Source of the DNA: Litsea cubeba
Taxonomy: Eukaryota > Streptophyta > Magnoliopsida > Laurales > Lauraceae
NCBI GenBank assembly: GCA_012931725.1
Contig: CM022953.1
Span: 32,638,946 to 32,702,945, forward strand
Reading direction: 5' to 3'
Length of the DNA stretch: 64,000 bases
The position numbers were made by a program, and so were the translations under genes. The notes below the pieces were generated by a model that saw only the letters and a list, made by a program, of their open reading frames with translations, did no database searches and was not told the origin of the DNA. Below, in pieces: positions 1 to 11,340 of this stretch. Positions within the stretch are counted from its first letter, which is position 1, and each line of letters opens with the position of its first letter.

Positions 1-13
1 TGGATTTAAGGAA

Positions 14-2282
14 TTGAGAAGTGTGCCAAATGCATTATCTGGTGATGATGTACTTGATCAATTGTGTGACTATGAGCAAATCACATTTGGTAAGGCAGAT
101 AAGGATAATATGGGGAGGAAGAGAAAAAGGGATGAGTGCAAATTCCCAAAGAATTGGAAGAAGAAGAGTATTTTCTTCCAATTGCCTTATTGGAAAGATC
201 TTATATTGCGGCACAATCTGGATTTTATGCACATCGAAAAAAATGTGTGTGACAGTGTGCTAGGGACACTGTTGAACATGGAGGAGAAAACAAAAGACAC
301 TTTAAAAGCTCGTCTTGACCTAAAGTTAATGGGCATAAGGGAACATCTCCACCCAAAATAGGAAGGAAATAGGTTGGTATTACCCTCTACATGTTACTCA
401 ATGTCTTTAAATGAGAAAAGAAGGTTGTGTCAATGCTTGAATGAGGTGAAGGTTCCGGATAATTATTCGTAGAACATTGCACGATGTGTTCAAGTCAAAC
501 AATGCAAGATCTCGGGGCTGAAGAGTCACAATTTGTCATGTTCTTATGCAACAACTACTTCCGCTTACAATACGTGGACTCTTACCCAAGGATGTGTGTT
601 CAGTTTTGATTCAATTCTCTGCTTTCTTTAGGCAGTTGTGTTCGAAAGTTCTGAAGGTCTCAGAGTTGGAACAACTTCAATCCCAGATTGCTCTAACACT
701 GTGTAAATTGGAAATGATCTTTCCACCGGCATTTTTTGATATTATGGTCCATTTGCCTATTCATCTAGCCGATGAGGCCAAGTTTGCCGGACCAGTGCAA
801 TACCGGTGGATGTATCCAATCGAGAGGTCTGTATATATATGTAATATCAACTTTTCATTTCAATAATGTATTGGCGATAACATCAACAATTATATCGCCA
901 TAGGTACTTGCACACGCTGAAATCATATGTACGTAATAGAAATCGCCCGGAGGGTTCAATAGCGGAAGGGTACCTTTCAGAAGAATGTTCGACATTTTGC
1001 TCCAGATACTTGCATGAGGTTGAGACAAGGTTCAATCGACTGGTTCAGAATTACGATGGTGGTGATGCTGAATCACATGGAAAGTTTTTCATTTTCGCAG
1101 GGACCGGTCGTGCCTTAGGGAAGGCAACCTTGCGCACGCTAAGTACAGATGAGTGGGAGCAGGCTCATCTATATGTGTTGAACAACTGTGATGAAGTCAC
1201 CCCATTTGTTTAGTAAGATTGCTACTTGCCAATCTAGTAAAACAATATATATAGTAAACTTAACATTTTCCTCTCATTTGGATTATGATAAAAATGAGTT
1301 ATTGTGCAGGACACATAAACAGATGATTAAGGATGCTCATGGTGGTCGTATAAGTGTAAGGGATGTGGACCGCACTCATATTAAGGAATTTGGTAAATGG
1401 TTTGAACGCCATGTAAGTGTTGTATATAATATGCATTTTTCCTATTAAGTGTAGTCATAGTTGTGAATAATGTGATGGAGATGTATTAATTTCCTTGTCC
1501 AATCCAAATAGGTTTCACAGATGCAACTAGATGGTGAGCATATAGATGAACAACTACAATCATTAGCTATGCCTCCACTTCGAGCAGTGAGGTGCTTTAA
1601 GGGGTACATCGTAAATGGCTTTAGATTTCACACAAAAGATCACGAGAGACAAAGGAAAACTCAAAATAGTGGAGCTTTCTTAACTGCTGAGACATCGAGC
1701 TTTGCAAGTGCAAGAGACTTGAACCCGATGACTGGCAATGTTGGCTATTATGGCGTCTTAAACGATGTTATGGAGTTACAATATGTCGGTGGGAATCGGA
1801 TCGTGTTATTCAAATGTGATTGGTGGGATGTAATGAACCGTGGTAGGGGAATCAAGCAAGATGAGTATGGATTCACCTGTGTGAACTTCTCACGGACCTT
1901 AAATACCAATGAACCATTTATTTTTGCAAATCAGGCGCAACAAGTTTTTTAAATCCAAGACACCATCGATTCCAATTGGCATGTTGTGATAAAGATACAA
2001 CCCCGAGACTTATACAATATGGAGTCGGAAGTGGATCCTTGCCAACAAATTGAGCTCGATTTGCACATTGAATCAACGGATATGGTAGACACCAATGATG
2101 GTGTTATCACTTGGAATAGACCTGAGATCGAAGGAGTGGTTCTTGATGCAAATATTGTTCTTCCTCATCAAACCCAAGAACATGAAGTAGATGATACATT
2201 TATTGATGATGGTGAAGGAGATGATACCTCTACTGATGATGAGGATGGAGATGACATCTCTATTGCTGTTGGTGATGATTAA
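14..2282 (+). pseudogene. TNP2-like CACTA transposase, C-terminal part, decayed
   Basis: Transposases of this family cut and join CACTA elements. Visible in order: the motif HNLDFMHIEKNVCD (near 210-255), a region matching the DUF4218 part (546-1412: LPIHLADEAKFAGPVQYRWMYPIER, then FLSEEC-like and EFGKWFERH motifs) and the DUF4216 part (1512-1952: GYYGVL, LFKCDWWDV), ending in an acidic Asp-rich tail (to 2282). Plausible introns are 826-903, 1213-1309 and 1413-1511. Breaks: a stop after HLHPK (359), a TAG near 469, a one-base insertion near 533 that shifts frame into the DUF4218 segment, and a TAA at 1950 where the family has Tyr. The catalytic N-terminal half lies upstream of the window. Family identity is secure; exon ends are approximate. 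Confidence 0.8.
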
Positions 2283-2621
2283 GATTGCTAGTAGGTATTG
2301 CACTTGAGTTTAGATTCTTAAAATCCTCCTAATTATATATTAAAAATATGATGCTTTCACTCTTATTTTGTCCTTTTTAATTTTTTTTCTTTGCTATCAC
2401 ATTCTAATGGAATTTAGTGTCTTTTGTTGATACCTCTATTGAGCATGTATAATATACATGTAATCCTTTTAAGATGTCAATGCTTTTAAGATGTAAGAGT
2501 ATAAAAATATGTTTTTTGTCACATTATTACCCATTTATTGTCTACTTATTTAATTCAAATCCATATTCTGATTTGATGGATTATATTTGATTATGTGATT
2601 TAGGTACTTAAATAGATAGCC

Positions 2622-3690
2622 ATGATTCGTCGAAGCAGAAGCAGATCTAGTCAGAGTTCCTCTGTACATCCCCCTCCACAGCCTACAGAGGGGCCATCTG
2701 AGACCCAGAGTCAGCCTACCCCTACAGAGGTTGGGGGGGGGGGGGGGGGGGGGGGGTTGGCAGCACTTCAAGTAAGATTACTTAAATTTGATAGATAAAA
2801 GTAGACATAAATTTGATAGATCAAAGATACCAGATTATTCTTTACTATTGTATGGGTTATCAACTCTTCTTCTTTGGAAACAGATTCTAACATTGGGAAA
2901 AAGAGGACTCGAGGGAGCAACCGAGGCATTAAGTTGTTTAATAGGCGGCCCGATGATAAACTAATTGTGCAGTTCAATGCAGAAGGGCAACCTATAGGTG
3001 AAAATGCTCGGCCTTTTGCCACATTATGCGGAATAATTGTAAGGACACCTGGTTATGCACCATTACAGGTGATGAAATGGGTTGATGTTCCAGAGCAAGC
3101 AAAAGAGAAAATGTGGAAGCATATTCAGGTATATAGTAATGAATATTTTTGCATACTAGTACATCTCCCTTCTTTAGTTAATCACTTCACGTGATCCTTA
3201 TTTAATCTTGAAAGTCAGGACTACGCGGTGGTTGATGATGAGAGGAAAAAGTGGGTTCTTCGTGGAATATAGATGAGGAACGACTTCAACATGGACCCCC
3301 TCACATTTCTAGTGAAGATTGGGCCTGGCTTGTGCAATACTGGAGCTCCCCAGAGGTTCAGGTATGAAACCATTATTAAAATATTTTGAACAAGAAAGAC
3401 TTGTTTTTGCTTGTGTCTTTAAATTGTTTCAATATTGTTGAATACATGTAGGTTGTGGCTTCGAAAAATAAGGCCAATTGTAGTCAACAAACAATTAAAC
3501 ATACAGGGGGGACTAAGAGTTTTGCTCAACATAGAGATGAGGAGGTATATGGGTTCATTATATTATTTATTATTTTAGAATTTACGTTGACATTCAACTT
3601 TGTAATGAAATTAACTTTGTACATGGATAGACTCGGAGCAGGACTGATGGGAGTATACCTTCTCAGGCGGATCTCTTCATTGACGTAATT
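2622..3690 (+). pseudogene. TNPA-like second gene of the CACTA element (Transposase_24 type), fragment
   Basis: This lies directly downstream of the transposase remnant, the usual gene order in CACTA elements. It starts at an ATG (2622) with an Arg/Ser-rich leader followed by a Pro/Gln-rich stretch, is interrupted by a 24-base G tract, and resumes after a probable intron at about 2880 with KRTRGSNRGIKLF, FATLCGIIVRT and VPEQAKEKMWKHIQ, which resemble the plant transposase domain (Ptta/En/Spm). Further short exons appear at about 3219-3361 (ERKKWVLRGI, then a stop; DPLTFLVKIG-like) and 3452-3544. In other CACTA elements such a protein binds subterminal repeats; that role here is inference. Stops in later exons make it a pseudogene. 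Confidence 0.6.
2733..2756 (+). repeat. G24 homopolymer
   Basis: An uninterrupted run of 24 G inside the first exon of the TNPA-like gene. It replaces coding sequence and would shift frame with any length change. The run length may also be affected by sequencing error. Confidence 0.9.
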
Positions 3691-3699
3691 TTAGACCCT

Positions 3700-5320
3700 T
3701 ATTTTTAATTGTTGTTAGTAGTTATAGGCTGCCAAGCTTATTATATCAGAGTTCATTTGAGTTAGGTCAAAGGCTTATTAATTATTATATCCAACTTGAA
3801 TTTATTTATCATCACCATGATCATTGAAGCCTTATCCCATTTATTGAGGGTTGGCTATCTGTGTCTACATTTCCACTAGCCTATTTGAAGAGCTGCACTT
3901 CTTTCTATTATTAACTATTTTTGGTTGGATTTTCTATTTCAATTTTAGGCGCAGTTGTCATCACAATGTTTTAAATGAAGGCATCATATTTGAGAATCAG
4001 AGGCCATACATGGGTTTGAATCTGAGTCTGGTAATTTTTTTTCTTTTTCATGGTTATATACATTACACTTGCATATTTTGTCAGACTTGAAGAGATTTGT
4101 TTGATTTCACTTTCTAAGAGCTCCACTCGAATGTGCTTCTATCCTATCCTATGATATGTAATGCTCCTTATGATTTGTATGAACTGCTGGTGCTTTATCT
4201 TTCCCCGCTCTACTTATGGATCTGGAGTCATGCTTGTTCCTCATGTTCAGTGTTCCTACGTTTCTATGCTTGTTCGGTTTTATTTTATATTTTATATGCT
4301 TCTATTACAATTCCTTTTGTGATTAGTATGTTTGTTCTTTAAATTCATTTTGGGTCAAAGTAATCAGTTAGATATATATTTTTTTAAGTTTGAGGATCTT
4401 AACCAAGATTTTGTGATGCTTAGTTCAAACTCTTACGACCAAGATTTTGTGTGATGATCCAAAGTCTAGGTTGGAGTTGAGGTTGCTCTTTTTTATAGTT
4501 TTATGTTTATGGACAGATGTCATCAAGCATGTAGATCACCTCAATGTGTCTTTGTACCTATTTCTCATGTTTGATATGTGTCTACATAATCATATTTGAT
4601 GTAGGACAGTGTATGCATAGGTCTGATTGTTGTAGGACTAATTTTGGTCCATAGTGATATGTTATTAGCAGTTTTAACATTTTGTAAGATGTGGATTTTA
4701 CACTTAGTGAACATGTTTAGTGTTCTCAATGTAGTTTCATTGAGCTTCATTGGCCGAGTTTACACCAACTACTCATTTGGTTTTTCTTGTTGACATGGGT
4801 GCATCATGGACACTTATTTGCTGAGACTTTATTTATCATTCTACAACTAATTTAGAAAAATGTAGTTTCTCAAAGCAGGTCTGAATATATGTGTTGTATG
4901 TTGTCGATCATGATTCAGGTTGCATGGGGTCTGCATTTGGGTATGAAGTTATTCTCTTATTCATGCTTTTTGGTTGTGTGGATTAATACCAGAACACAAG
5001 TTTAAATATTTTGGTAGGATAGATGGTCAGTTATATTGGAAATCTTGTTATTCGGTAACCTGTTTTCCTTTTCTAGCCCAAACCAATAATCAACGTCAAC
5101 TGCTATTATAACTTTGTGATGAAGAAAGTCAGAGAAAACAGTAATTGAATGTGATTATTGATAAAGCCGCCCTGGATGCAAGTGGAATTTATAACCATCC
5201 CATCTAATCAAAATATTAAAGCCGAATATAATTTGGGGTTCATCCAAGTGCACCCTCAAGCTTGAATCATCCCTTTATCTCCTATCAATTTAATCCTGAG
5301 AATAAATATCTTCTTCTTTG
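3700..5320. other. AT-rich interior of the CACTA element, no gene seen
   Basis: Only short, low-complexity reading frames occur, and no recognisable motif, RNA gene or repeat was found. It probably consists of intron or UTR sequence of the transposon gene plus flanks carried along with the captured kinase fragment. Confidence 0.5.
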
Positions 5321-5328
5321 CTCCATAG

Positions 5329-5681
5329 TTATGTAGCTCCTGAGTATGCAATGACCAGACATCTTCTCGTCAAGAGTGATGTTTATAGCTATGGGTTCTT
5401 CTTCTTGAGCTTTTAACTGGAAGAAAACCCGTGGACATGTCACGACCTATGGGACAAGAGAATCTAGTCACTTGGGCTCGTCCACTTCTCACAAGCAAGG
5501 AAGGGTTAGAAATGATCGTTGACCCAGCCCTAGGGCCTAATTTCCCATTAGACAGTGTGGCCAAAGTAGCAGCAATTGCGTCAATGTGCGTTCAGGTGGA
5601 AGTCTCTCACCGGCCGTTTATGGGTGAGGTTGTACAGGCCTTAAAGCTAGTTTGTAATGAGAGTGGTTTCAAAGCAGGTGT
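5329..5681 (+). pseudogene. captured fragment of an ALE2-like receptor-like protein kinase
   Basis: The fragment encodes the C-terminal lobe of a plant receptor-like Ser/Thr kinase. It begins after a splice acceptor (AG at 5327-5328) with YVAPEYAM (the APE motif of subdomain VIII), continues VKSDVYSYG (subdomain IX), LLTGRKPVDMS, GQENLVTWARPLLTS, VAKVAAIASMCV and ends with SHRPFMGEVVQALKLVCN (subdomain XI). The wording matches the ALE2 group of extensin/PERK-related kinases. A frameshift near 5400 (FFFLSF followed by TAA in one frame, ELLTGRK in the next) breaks it. The N-lobe, activation loop, transmembrane and extracellular parts are absent. It lies inside the CACTA element next to a borate transporter fragment, so it looks transduplicated rather than a resident gene. 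Confidence 0.8.
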
Positions 5682-5848
5682 CAGGTGTTTATTTTATTTT
5701 ATTTTTCTATGATGAATAAACCTTCTGCCTTTATATCTTAATTGACATATGAACAGGTGGTCATAAGAGCACAAACAGTGTCATATTTTCTTGAATAAAT
5801 TCCTTGTAAGCTGATGTTAATATATAGCGGTGTGTTTTTGTTGTACAG

Positions 5849-6319
5849 GATTTTAGCTCCCACAACATACATATTTTTCGCATCTGCAATCCCAGTGATA
5901 TCATTTGGGGAGCAATTGGAAAGAGATACTGGTAATGTTTAATAAAAATTCAGAAATTTATGTTTAGTTTCAGCTAAACTTCTTTCTCATAATTTGAAGT
6001 TCACAGTTAATTGTTAGGTATCCATCAAAACTAATTGATGGTTGGCTATCAGCATAATATCATTCTGTTCAATATTCATATGGTTCGTGCCATCTTTGAC
6101 ATATATACCTCACTTGATTTTGGCAGATGGAATCATAACTGCAGTTCAAACATTGGCATCTACTGCACTTTGCGGAATCATACATTCAATTGTGGGAGGT
6201 CAGCCTTTGCTGATTCTTGGGGTAGCAGAGCCCACTGTGCTTATGTATGCATTTATGTTTAACTTTGCTAAAGACAGACCTGATTTGGGGCCGAAATTGT
6301 TTCTAGCATGGACCGGATG
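5849..6319 (+). pseudogene. captured two-exon fragment of a BOR-type borate transporter
   Basis: BOR proteins are plasma-membrane borate exporters related to SLC4 anion exchangers. Exon 1 (5849-5931) encodes ILAPTTYIFFASAIPVISF followed by GEQLERDT; exon 2 (6127-6319) encodes DGIITAVQTLASTALCG, GGQPLLILGVAEPTV and FAKDRPDLGPKLFLAWTGW. The exons join in frame across a GT-AG intron (5932-6126), and an upstream acceptor (CAG at 5846-5848) and a downstream donor (GT at 6320) are kept. Only about 90 residues of a roughly 700-residue protein are present, covering membrane segments near the N-terminus. Intact intron boundaries point to a DNA-level copy, not a retrocopy. It is non-functional alone and lies inside the CACTA element. 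Confidence 0.85.
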
Positions 6320-6689
6320 GTATGCTTACTTCCTTGGTTCTTTTGCAGAGAACATGATAGTAAAATGCCATGTTCCTGATGTGTACAACATTCTTTTCCT
6401 ACACAGGGATCCAAGATGTTCATTCTGTGGGGGTTTTCATTAATTTGTATTGCTGATTAGACTAATGCATGTATATATATTTTTTTCTTTTGGAGAGAGA
6501 GAGTCTATTTTCCCGTCTCTTTTATTATAATTGATCCAAAAACAGATGATCAATGTTGCAGATCTGATGTAGATGCTAACTATGTGAATGCTACTGTTAT
6601 ATATATATTGTCTTTGTTGGTAGGCAATTTTTTTTTTGAATGCTCTGTGTTTCATGTTCTGATGGGCTGACATTTGTAAAAAAAAAAAA

Positions 6690-7160
6690 TACAGCTTTTA
6701 GCGGCGGCCACAAGATCGACGCTAAAAGCAGTATATTTTTTCGTTAAAAACACCTTTTAGCGGAGGTCAAATTGCCGCCGCTAAAGAAAAATTAGTTATT
6801 AACGGCGACCATTTTTGCTATTACCGGCGGCCAGGAGAGAAAAAAACATTATTTTTAGCGGCGCTCAAACGACCGTCGCTAAAAAAAATATTTTTTAGCG
6901 GCGGTCAATTTTACTTTTACCGGAGGCCAATAGGCACCGCTAAAAAATTTCTTCATCGTCTCAACAACCGACGGATTTCTTTTACCGGCGGTCAGAGCCG
7001 CCACTAATAAAAACAATAGCGGCGGTCACTGGCCGACGCTAAAACTTATACCCACCCGACATGTACCCTTGCCACGCGGCGGCTATAGTGACCGCCGGTA
7101 AAATATTTACCGGCGGTCATTCTCATTTTTACCGGCGACCACCGGCCCCCGCTATAAGCA
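6690..7160 (+). repeat. CACTA subterminal repeat region
   Basis: Many imperfect copies, in both orientations, of short units such as TTTTAGCGGCGGTC and TTTTACCGGCGGCC, alternating with GACCGCCGCTAAAA-like complements. This GC-cored, inversely oriented clustering next to a terminus is typical of the binding region for CACTA transposon proteins. No coding potential. Confidence 0.8.
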
Positions 7161-7175
7161 GTTTTTCTTGTAGTG
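7161..7175 (+). repeat. right terminal inverted repeat of the CACTA element
   Basis: GTTTTTCTTGTAGTG; read on the other strand it begins CACTACAAGAAAAAC, the classic plant CACTA terminus. It marks the outer boundary of the element. Confidence 0.85.
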
Positions 7176-8464
7176 CAATAGTTCGTCAGATATCCCCTCC
7201 ATCATTCTGACTACTCCGGCCCAGTAGCTTAGTAACCAAATGAGATTTTCAACATGACGGGTTGGATACCCGGTCCTCCTCAGCAAACCAAGATAAGGAA
7301 TAAGGTACTCAAGCGCCAGGCGAAGCTCATCGATCGACCAGACAACCATATTGCAAAAGGGAACCCGCGTGTTGTCAAGCAAAAAGTCCTGGCGACGAAC
7401 ACCAGTAGCCTTCGTCGGCCAGGCTACAAAAAAAAGTGGCCGCTGAATGCACTGATTTTTCTTTCTTTTTTGGGATGTTCTGCTGTGAAATTCTAAGCGT
7501 TATTACTGTTCGAATCTTCACCGTACAAAGGTTATAGAAAGTCCCAAAAAAAAACGTCTCGAAGTGGTAGATGATAGTAAAAGGCAGAAAGTCTAACATA
7601 GAAAAAATGGTATGGTTTGTTAATTTGGGTTTGTTGCGACTGGTGGAGGACACATATATTGAAGAAGGTCCCAAATATAACAAAATTTCATTGAAAAGAA
7701 AAATTAAATAAAAAATCATCACAGCTAAAAAGGAAGAACTTTTGCAGAATCAAATTCTTAAATTTTAAAAAATAGACATCTAGAATAAAGGAGGTCCACT
7801 AAATGTTGCCAACTATTTGATATAAAGCCATAAATTCATAGAGTGAAAATCAAGAAGCTCTTCTAAGTGGTCGTTTTCTTGCCTTAGATCAAACAAATAT
7901 TCACATATGGGTGATTAGCTTCTTTTTCTTTTAACTTGCTAGGTCACAAACCTCTTCTATTTGGTAGGGCCAGTGAGCCAACAAAATCTGCCGTGTGACC
8001 CATTTTTGGATTGATTCTTTAGTGGCCACACAATGGCCTACACTTACAATAGGTGTGAGTACAACCCTATGAGGTTTCAACCTCTTAAACCAATAATAAG
8101 TTGTTATTTTTCCAAATAAACTCAAAATGAGACCGTTCGACATTCCCCTATGATTAATTAACATACAAGTAGGATATAGAAGGGGCTGAAATAACTTCCC
8201 CTTTTGAAGTCCATGAAGAGGTAACAATGTGATCTACAATCAATCCACTTCCCCTTGTAGCCAACCATATCTTCAATCCATGAATTGGCACTCTCATCTA
8301 AATCTGTGATTTATTTAACCTATAATAATTGTTGGATTGAATTTAATATTTACCTTAGTGCAAAAAATTGGGATCTATCGAACCCGTGGTCAGACAACTA
8401 TATGCAATCACATCTAAATGAACCCATTATACTGCTACTCCTGCAAGAACACCATAAGTGTGAT
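7176..8464. other. unassigned low-copy flank of the CACTA element
   Basis: Moderately AT-rich. Minus-strand frames at 7152-7382 and 7931-8227 are open but match no family I recognise. No terminal repeats, RNA genes or clear splice structures were seen. Confidence 0.4.
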
Positions 8465-8617
8465 GGAGAAACATACCTAATCGACCTTTAATTACTGCGA
8501 TATGCAAAGGATTCTGGCCATCCGGTCCATGAGTGTTGTAATCTCCTTCGTGTATTACTTTTTCCAGCCCAACCTCGGTAGCCAAGTAAAGCAGACTCTC
8601 TCCAACCACATTCACCT
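8465..8617 (-). pseudogene. ankyrin-repeat exon remnant, ACD6/ITN1-like
   Basis: On the minus strand a probable acceptor (...ACGTTAG) is followed by GESLLYLATEVGLEKVI and HGPDGQNPLHIAVIKGR, then a GTATGT donor. GES-LYLA followed by GPDGQ-LH-AV is the ankyrin pair typical of plant ACD6-like membrane ankyrin proteins. Only about 50 residues remain. The neighbouring exons and the C-terminal membrane domain are not recognisable nearby, so this is a broken gene piece. ACD6-like is the best guess within the plant ankyrin proteins. Confidence 0.55.
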
Positions 8618-9167
8618 AACGTGCTAGCTAATGATGTCTCTCTTCAAATGCCAACAAATACAGTGCCACTTCTCCGTGGCTTTTCTTTAGTGTCTTTCGT
8701 GAAGCTTTTTCCTAATTTGAGGAGAAAAGCCTTTGATTTTGGTGTCTCCCGTGATTACACTAGGGTAAGGTCGGGAAGACATTACCTTTTTACTAATGCA
8801 GAGAAGAAGTGACATTAAACATACGGGACGGTACGATGGTGTACCGGAGACATCTTTTTGTTGACATCCAACCATATGTTCCTTCTTGTTTTACATTGCA
8901 ATTAGGTTTTTCTCAAGGCGTGTTAGAGAGTGATGAACTAGGCCCTGTCTTTTTTGGAAAAGACACTTTAAACCTAGTGGGACCCCTAGGCCGGAACCCA
9001 TTGACCATTAAGGGAGTTAATTTCACTTCAAAAGGCCTGAACCCTTCATATTAAATTCATAATTGTGAACAAACATTAAACCAATAAGGTTCTTAGGGTG
9101 TGAAAAGACCAACCCTGTAGGTCCATAGACATGGAACCCATAACTGATTAACATGGTCCGATGGAAC
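8618..9167. other. unassigned sequence left of Copia-1
   Basis: An open plus-strand frame at 8809-9054 has a short stretch (PYVPSCFTLQLGFSQG) faintly like plant mobile-domain proteins, but the similarity is too weak to name. Nothing else is recognised. Confidence 0.3.
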
Positions 9168-9345
9168 TGTTGTGCGCGTGTATGTGAAAACGTGAATCAG
9201 CGATCGAACGAACAATAAACCACACAAGACAAACAATCACACACAAGAGAATTACGTGGTTCGGCAATCTTGCCTACGTCCACGGGAAAAAAAGTCGACT
9301 CTCCTTTAGGTTCTCTCTTCTGTTTATCTGTCTATCTCTCATGGG
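9168..9345 (+). mobile_element. Copia-1 LTR fragment (plus orientation)
   Basis: It begins TGTTGTGCGCGTGTATG, as does the 5' LTR of Copia-2 (40014), and follows that LTR for about 175 bases, including CGTGGTTCGGCAATCTTGCC at 9255-9274. It stops at CATGGG (9340-9345), where the sequence switches to internal Copia DNA in the opposite orientation. Confidence 0.8.
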
Positions 9346-10820
9346 ACCACAAACATCAGAATATACCAAATCCAACACATTAGATTTTATCGTTGATGTT
9401 TTAGAGAAAGAAACCCTATGTTGTTTACCAAACAAACAATAATCACAAGGGTCAAGGGATGTACCTTTGGAGTAGTTAATCAGTTCTTTCTTTGCCAACA
9501 ACTGCAGTCCTTTCTCACTCATATGTCCAAGTCTCTTGTGTCACAGATTTGGAGAGGATCTGTCTTCAACAGCATTCAACACACCTTTGCATAGCTTCAC
9601 ATGTGTCTTGTACAGTGTATTAGACGCCTTCCCTCTCGCAAAAATAAGAGACCCTGTAGTGAGTTTCCACCTGCCATTTCCGAAGTAACTTTCATAACCT
9701 GTACGGTCCAATGAAGTCCCGGAAATCAGATTTAACCGCAGATCAGGAATATGTCGCACATCTTTCAGCGTCATTATGCAACCAATATCGGTTTGAATGC
9801 AGACATCACCGATCCCAATAATATTCGAATGACTTGTGTTGCCCATCTTCACAGTGCCAAAGTCCCCTACTTTATACGTCGTGAACATCTCCTTACAAGG
9901 AGTAGCATGGTAGGATGCTGCTGTGTCAACAACCCACTCAACCTGATTATCTGCAACACTCAAACACTCTTCAACTTCACTGGTAAGAATCACTGCTTCA
10001 TTATCCAAAGTAGCAGTAGTGTTAGTGTCATTCTTCTGCTCATTGTTGGTTTCTTTCTTTTCCTTCAAGGCAAAGCAATTCTTTCTAATGTATGACCCTC
10101 CTTGCCACAATGAAAGCATTTTCCAGACTTTTTCTTAGTCTGTGATTCCTTGCCACCTCTGGACTTACCACGACCCCCCTTTGGTCCCCTACTCTTACTC
10201 TTCCCTCTATTCTCAGTAACAAAGGCCTGTGCATTATCTGTCCCTACAGTTTTCCTTCTTGTTTCTTCATGTAACAAGCTGCTAGTCACTTGACTCATTG
10301 ATAACACACCATCTGGAGTAGAGTTGCTCACGGAAACAACCAATGTCTCCCATGTATTTGGTAAAGAACTTTGAAGAAATAAAGCTTGCATCTCATCATC
10401 AAGGACCATCTTCATTGTAGCCAGTTCATTCACAATGCATTGAAAATCATTTATGTGATCTTCAATTTTACCACCCTCCTTGAATTTCATATTCACAAGC
10501 TTTCTAATCAGAAAAGTTTTGTTTACGGCGGTTTTCTTCTCAAATCTTTCTTCTAACTTCATCCAAAGGGTTCTCGCATTGGTTTCATTAGACACGTGAT
10601 GAAATATGCTATTATCCACCCACTGTCTGATGTGACCAATGGTCTTTCTATGCATCTTTTTCCAATCTGGATCAGACATATCTTTTGGTCGGGCACTATC
10701 CCCTTCAATGGGATCATAGAGGTCTTTGCAATAGAGAATATCCTCCATCTAAGGTTTCCAAATCAACCAATTGGTATGGTTGAGTTTGATCATGGTAGTG
10801 TTTACAATGTTGTTCTCCAT
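9340..10820 (-). pseudogene. Copia-1 Gag-protease-integrase remnant, Tnt1-like
   Basis: Minus-strand coding, homologous to Copia-2 (41066-42545). Gag starts at ATG 10820 (MENN...LNHTNWLIWKP) and is interrupted by TAG at about 10749. The zinc knuckle begins CFHCGKEGH near 10100, where a frameshift occurs. The protease has WVVDTAASYHATPCKEMF (Asp in DTA), and the integrase N-terminal part has HKRLGHMSEKG, preceded by a TGG-to-TGA stop at 9541-9543. It ends at YSDVCGPM, exactly where antisense LTR sequence begins. Wording throughout resembles tobacco Tnt1 (Tork lineage). RT and RNase H are absent. It also serves as the unmutated comparator for several stops in Copia-2. Confidence 0.85.
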
Positions 10821-11340
10821 CTCAATTAAATAATCAAGAAAATATAAACAACTGTCACTAACCTCAATTTCTGCACCATCTGTAGATCTCGTCACCACAA
10901 GCATGCTGGAAGAAACGGATCTGAAATCCGACTCTGGATGGCTCCGATATCGCAAAAATAGTTTTCTGCGCTCCGATTAGTCAAACTTTCTTGTTGACCA
11001 TCAAACTTCCAATCTTCTTCCACAGTTATGTAGATCTGCTCGCAACGAGTCTATAGGCGCAAACGGATCTCCGATCTGACACCGGATGATCAAGTTATTG
11101 ACGAAACAATTCTCAGCCGTCAATCTGGTCAAACCCTTGTTTGACCGTACAGTTTGCTGACGTGGCGCTGACGTCAGCAGAATCTGGAGTGGGCTTCCTG
11201 TTCACGGGTTAGGCGGAACTGACCCAGAACCTGACCTGACTTGGTCTTGTCTGTACTGGGCTGGGCTTCTTGCAAACAGGTCAGGTCAACCTGACCTGAA
11301 CCCGACCTGGCCTGAGACTAGAAGCCCAGATCTCTGTTCT
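10821..11340 (-). mobile_element. Copia-1 untranslated leader
   Basis: The reverse complement matches the Copia-2 leader (about 40540-41065), including the GCTGACGTCAGCGCCACGTCA block and the repeated CTGACC/GGTCAG words. No coding sense. Homology fades at about 11340. Confidence 0.65.

Larger units (their letters stand above)
1..7175 (+). mobile_element. CACTA (En/Spm) DNA transposon, right part, carrying host-gene fragments
   Basis: The window opens inside this element. It is recognised from a TNP2-type transposase remnant (14-2282), a second transposon gene of the TNPA/Transposase_24 type (2622-3690), dense subterminal repeats (6690-7160) and a right end reading TTTTTCTTGTAGTG, which is the reverse complement of the plant CACTA terminus. 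Between transposase genes and terminus lie pieces of two unrelated host genes (kinase, borate transporter). The left terminus is outside the window, so total size and the 3-bp target duplication cannot be checked; the three bases after the right end are CAA. All coding parts are broken, so the copy is non-autonomous. Confidence 0.8.

Noticed and set aside
5329..6319. Functional kinase or borate transporter genes
   Set aside because: Each is a small fragment with most domains missing and a frameshift in the kinase part; both lie inside a transposon.
8809..9054. Plant mobile-domain protein
   Set aside because: Only a short stretch looks similar; not enough to support a family call.
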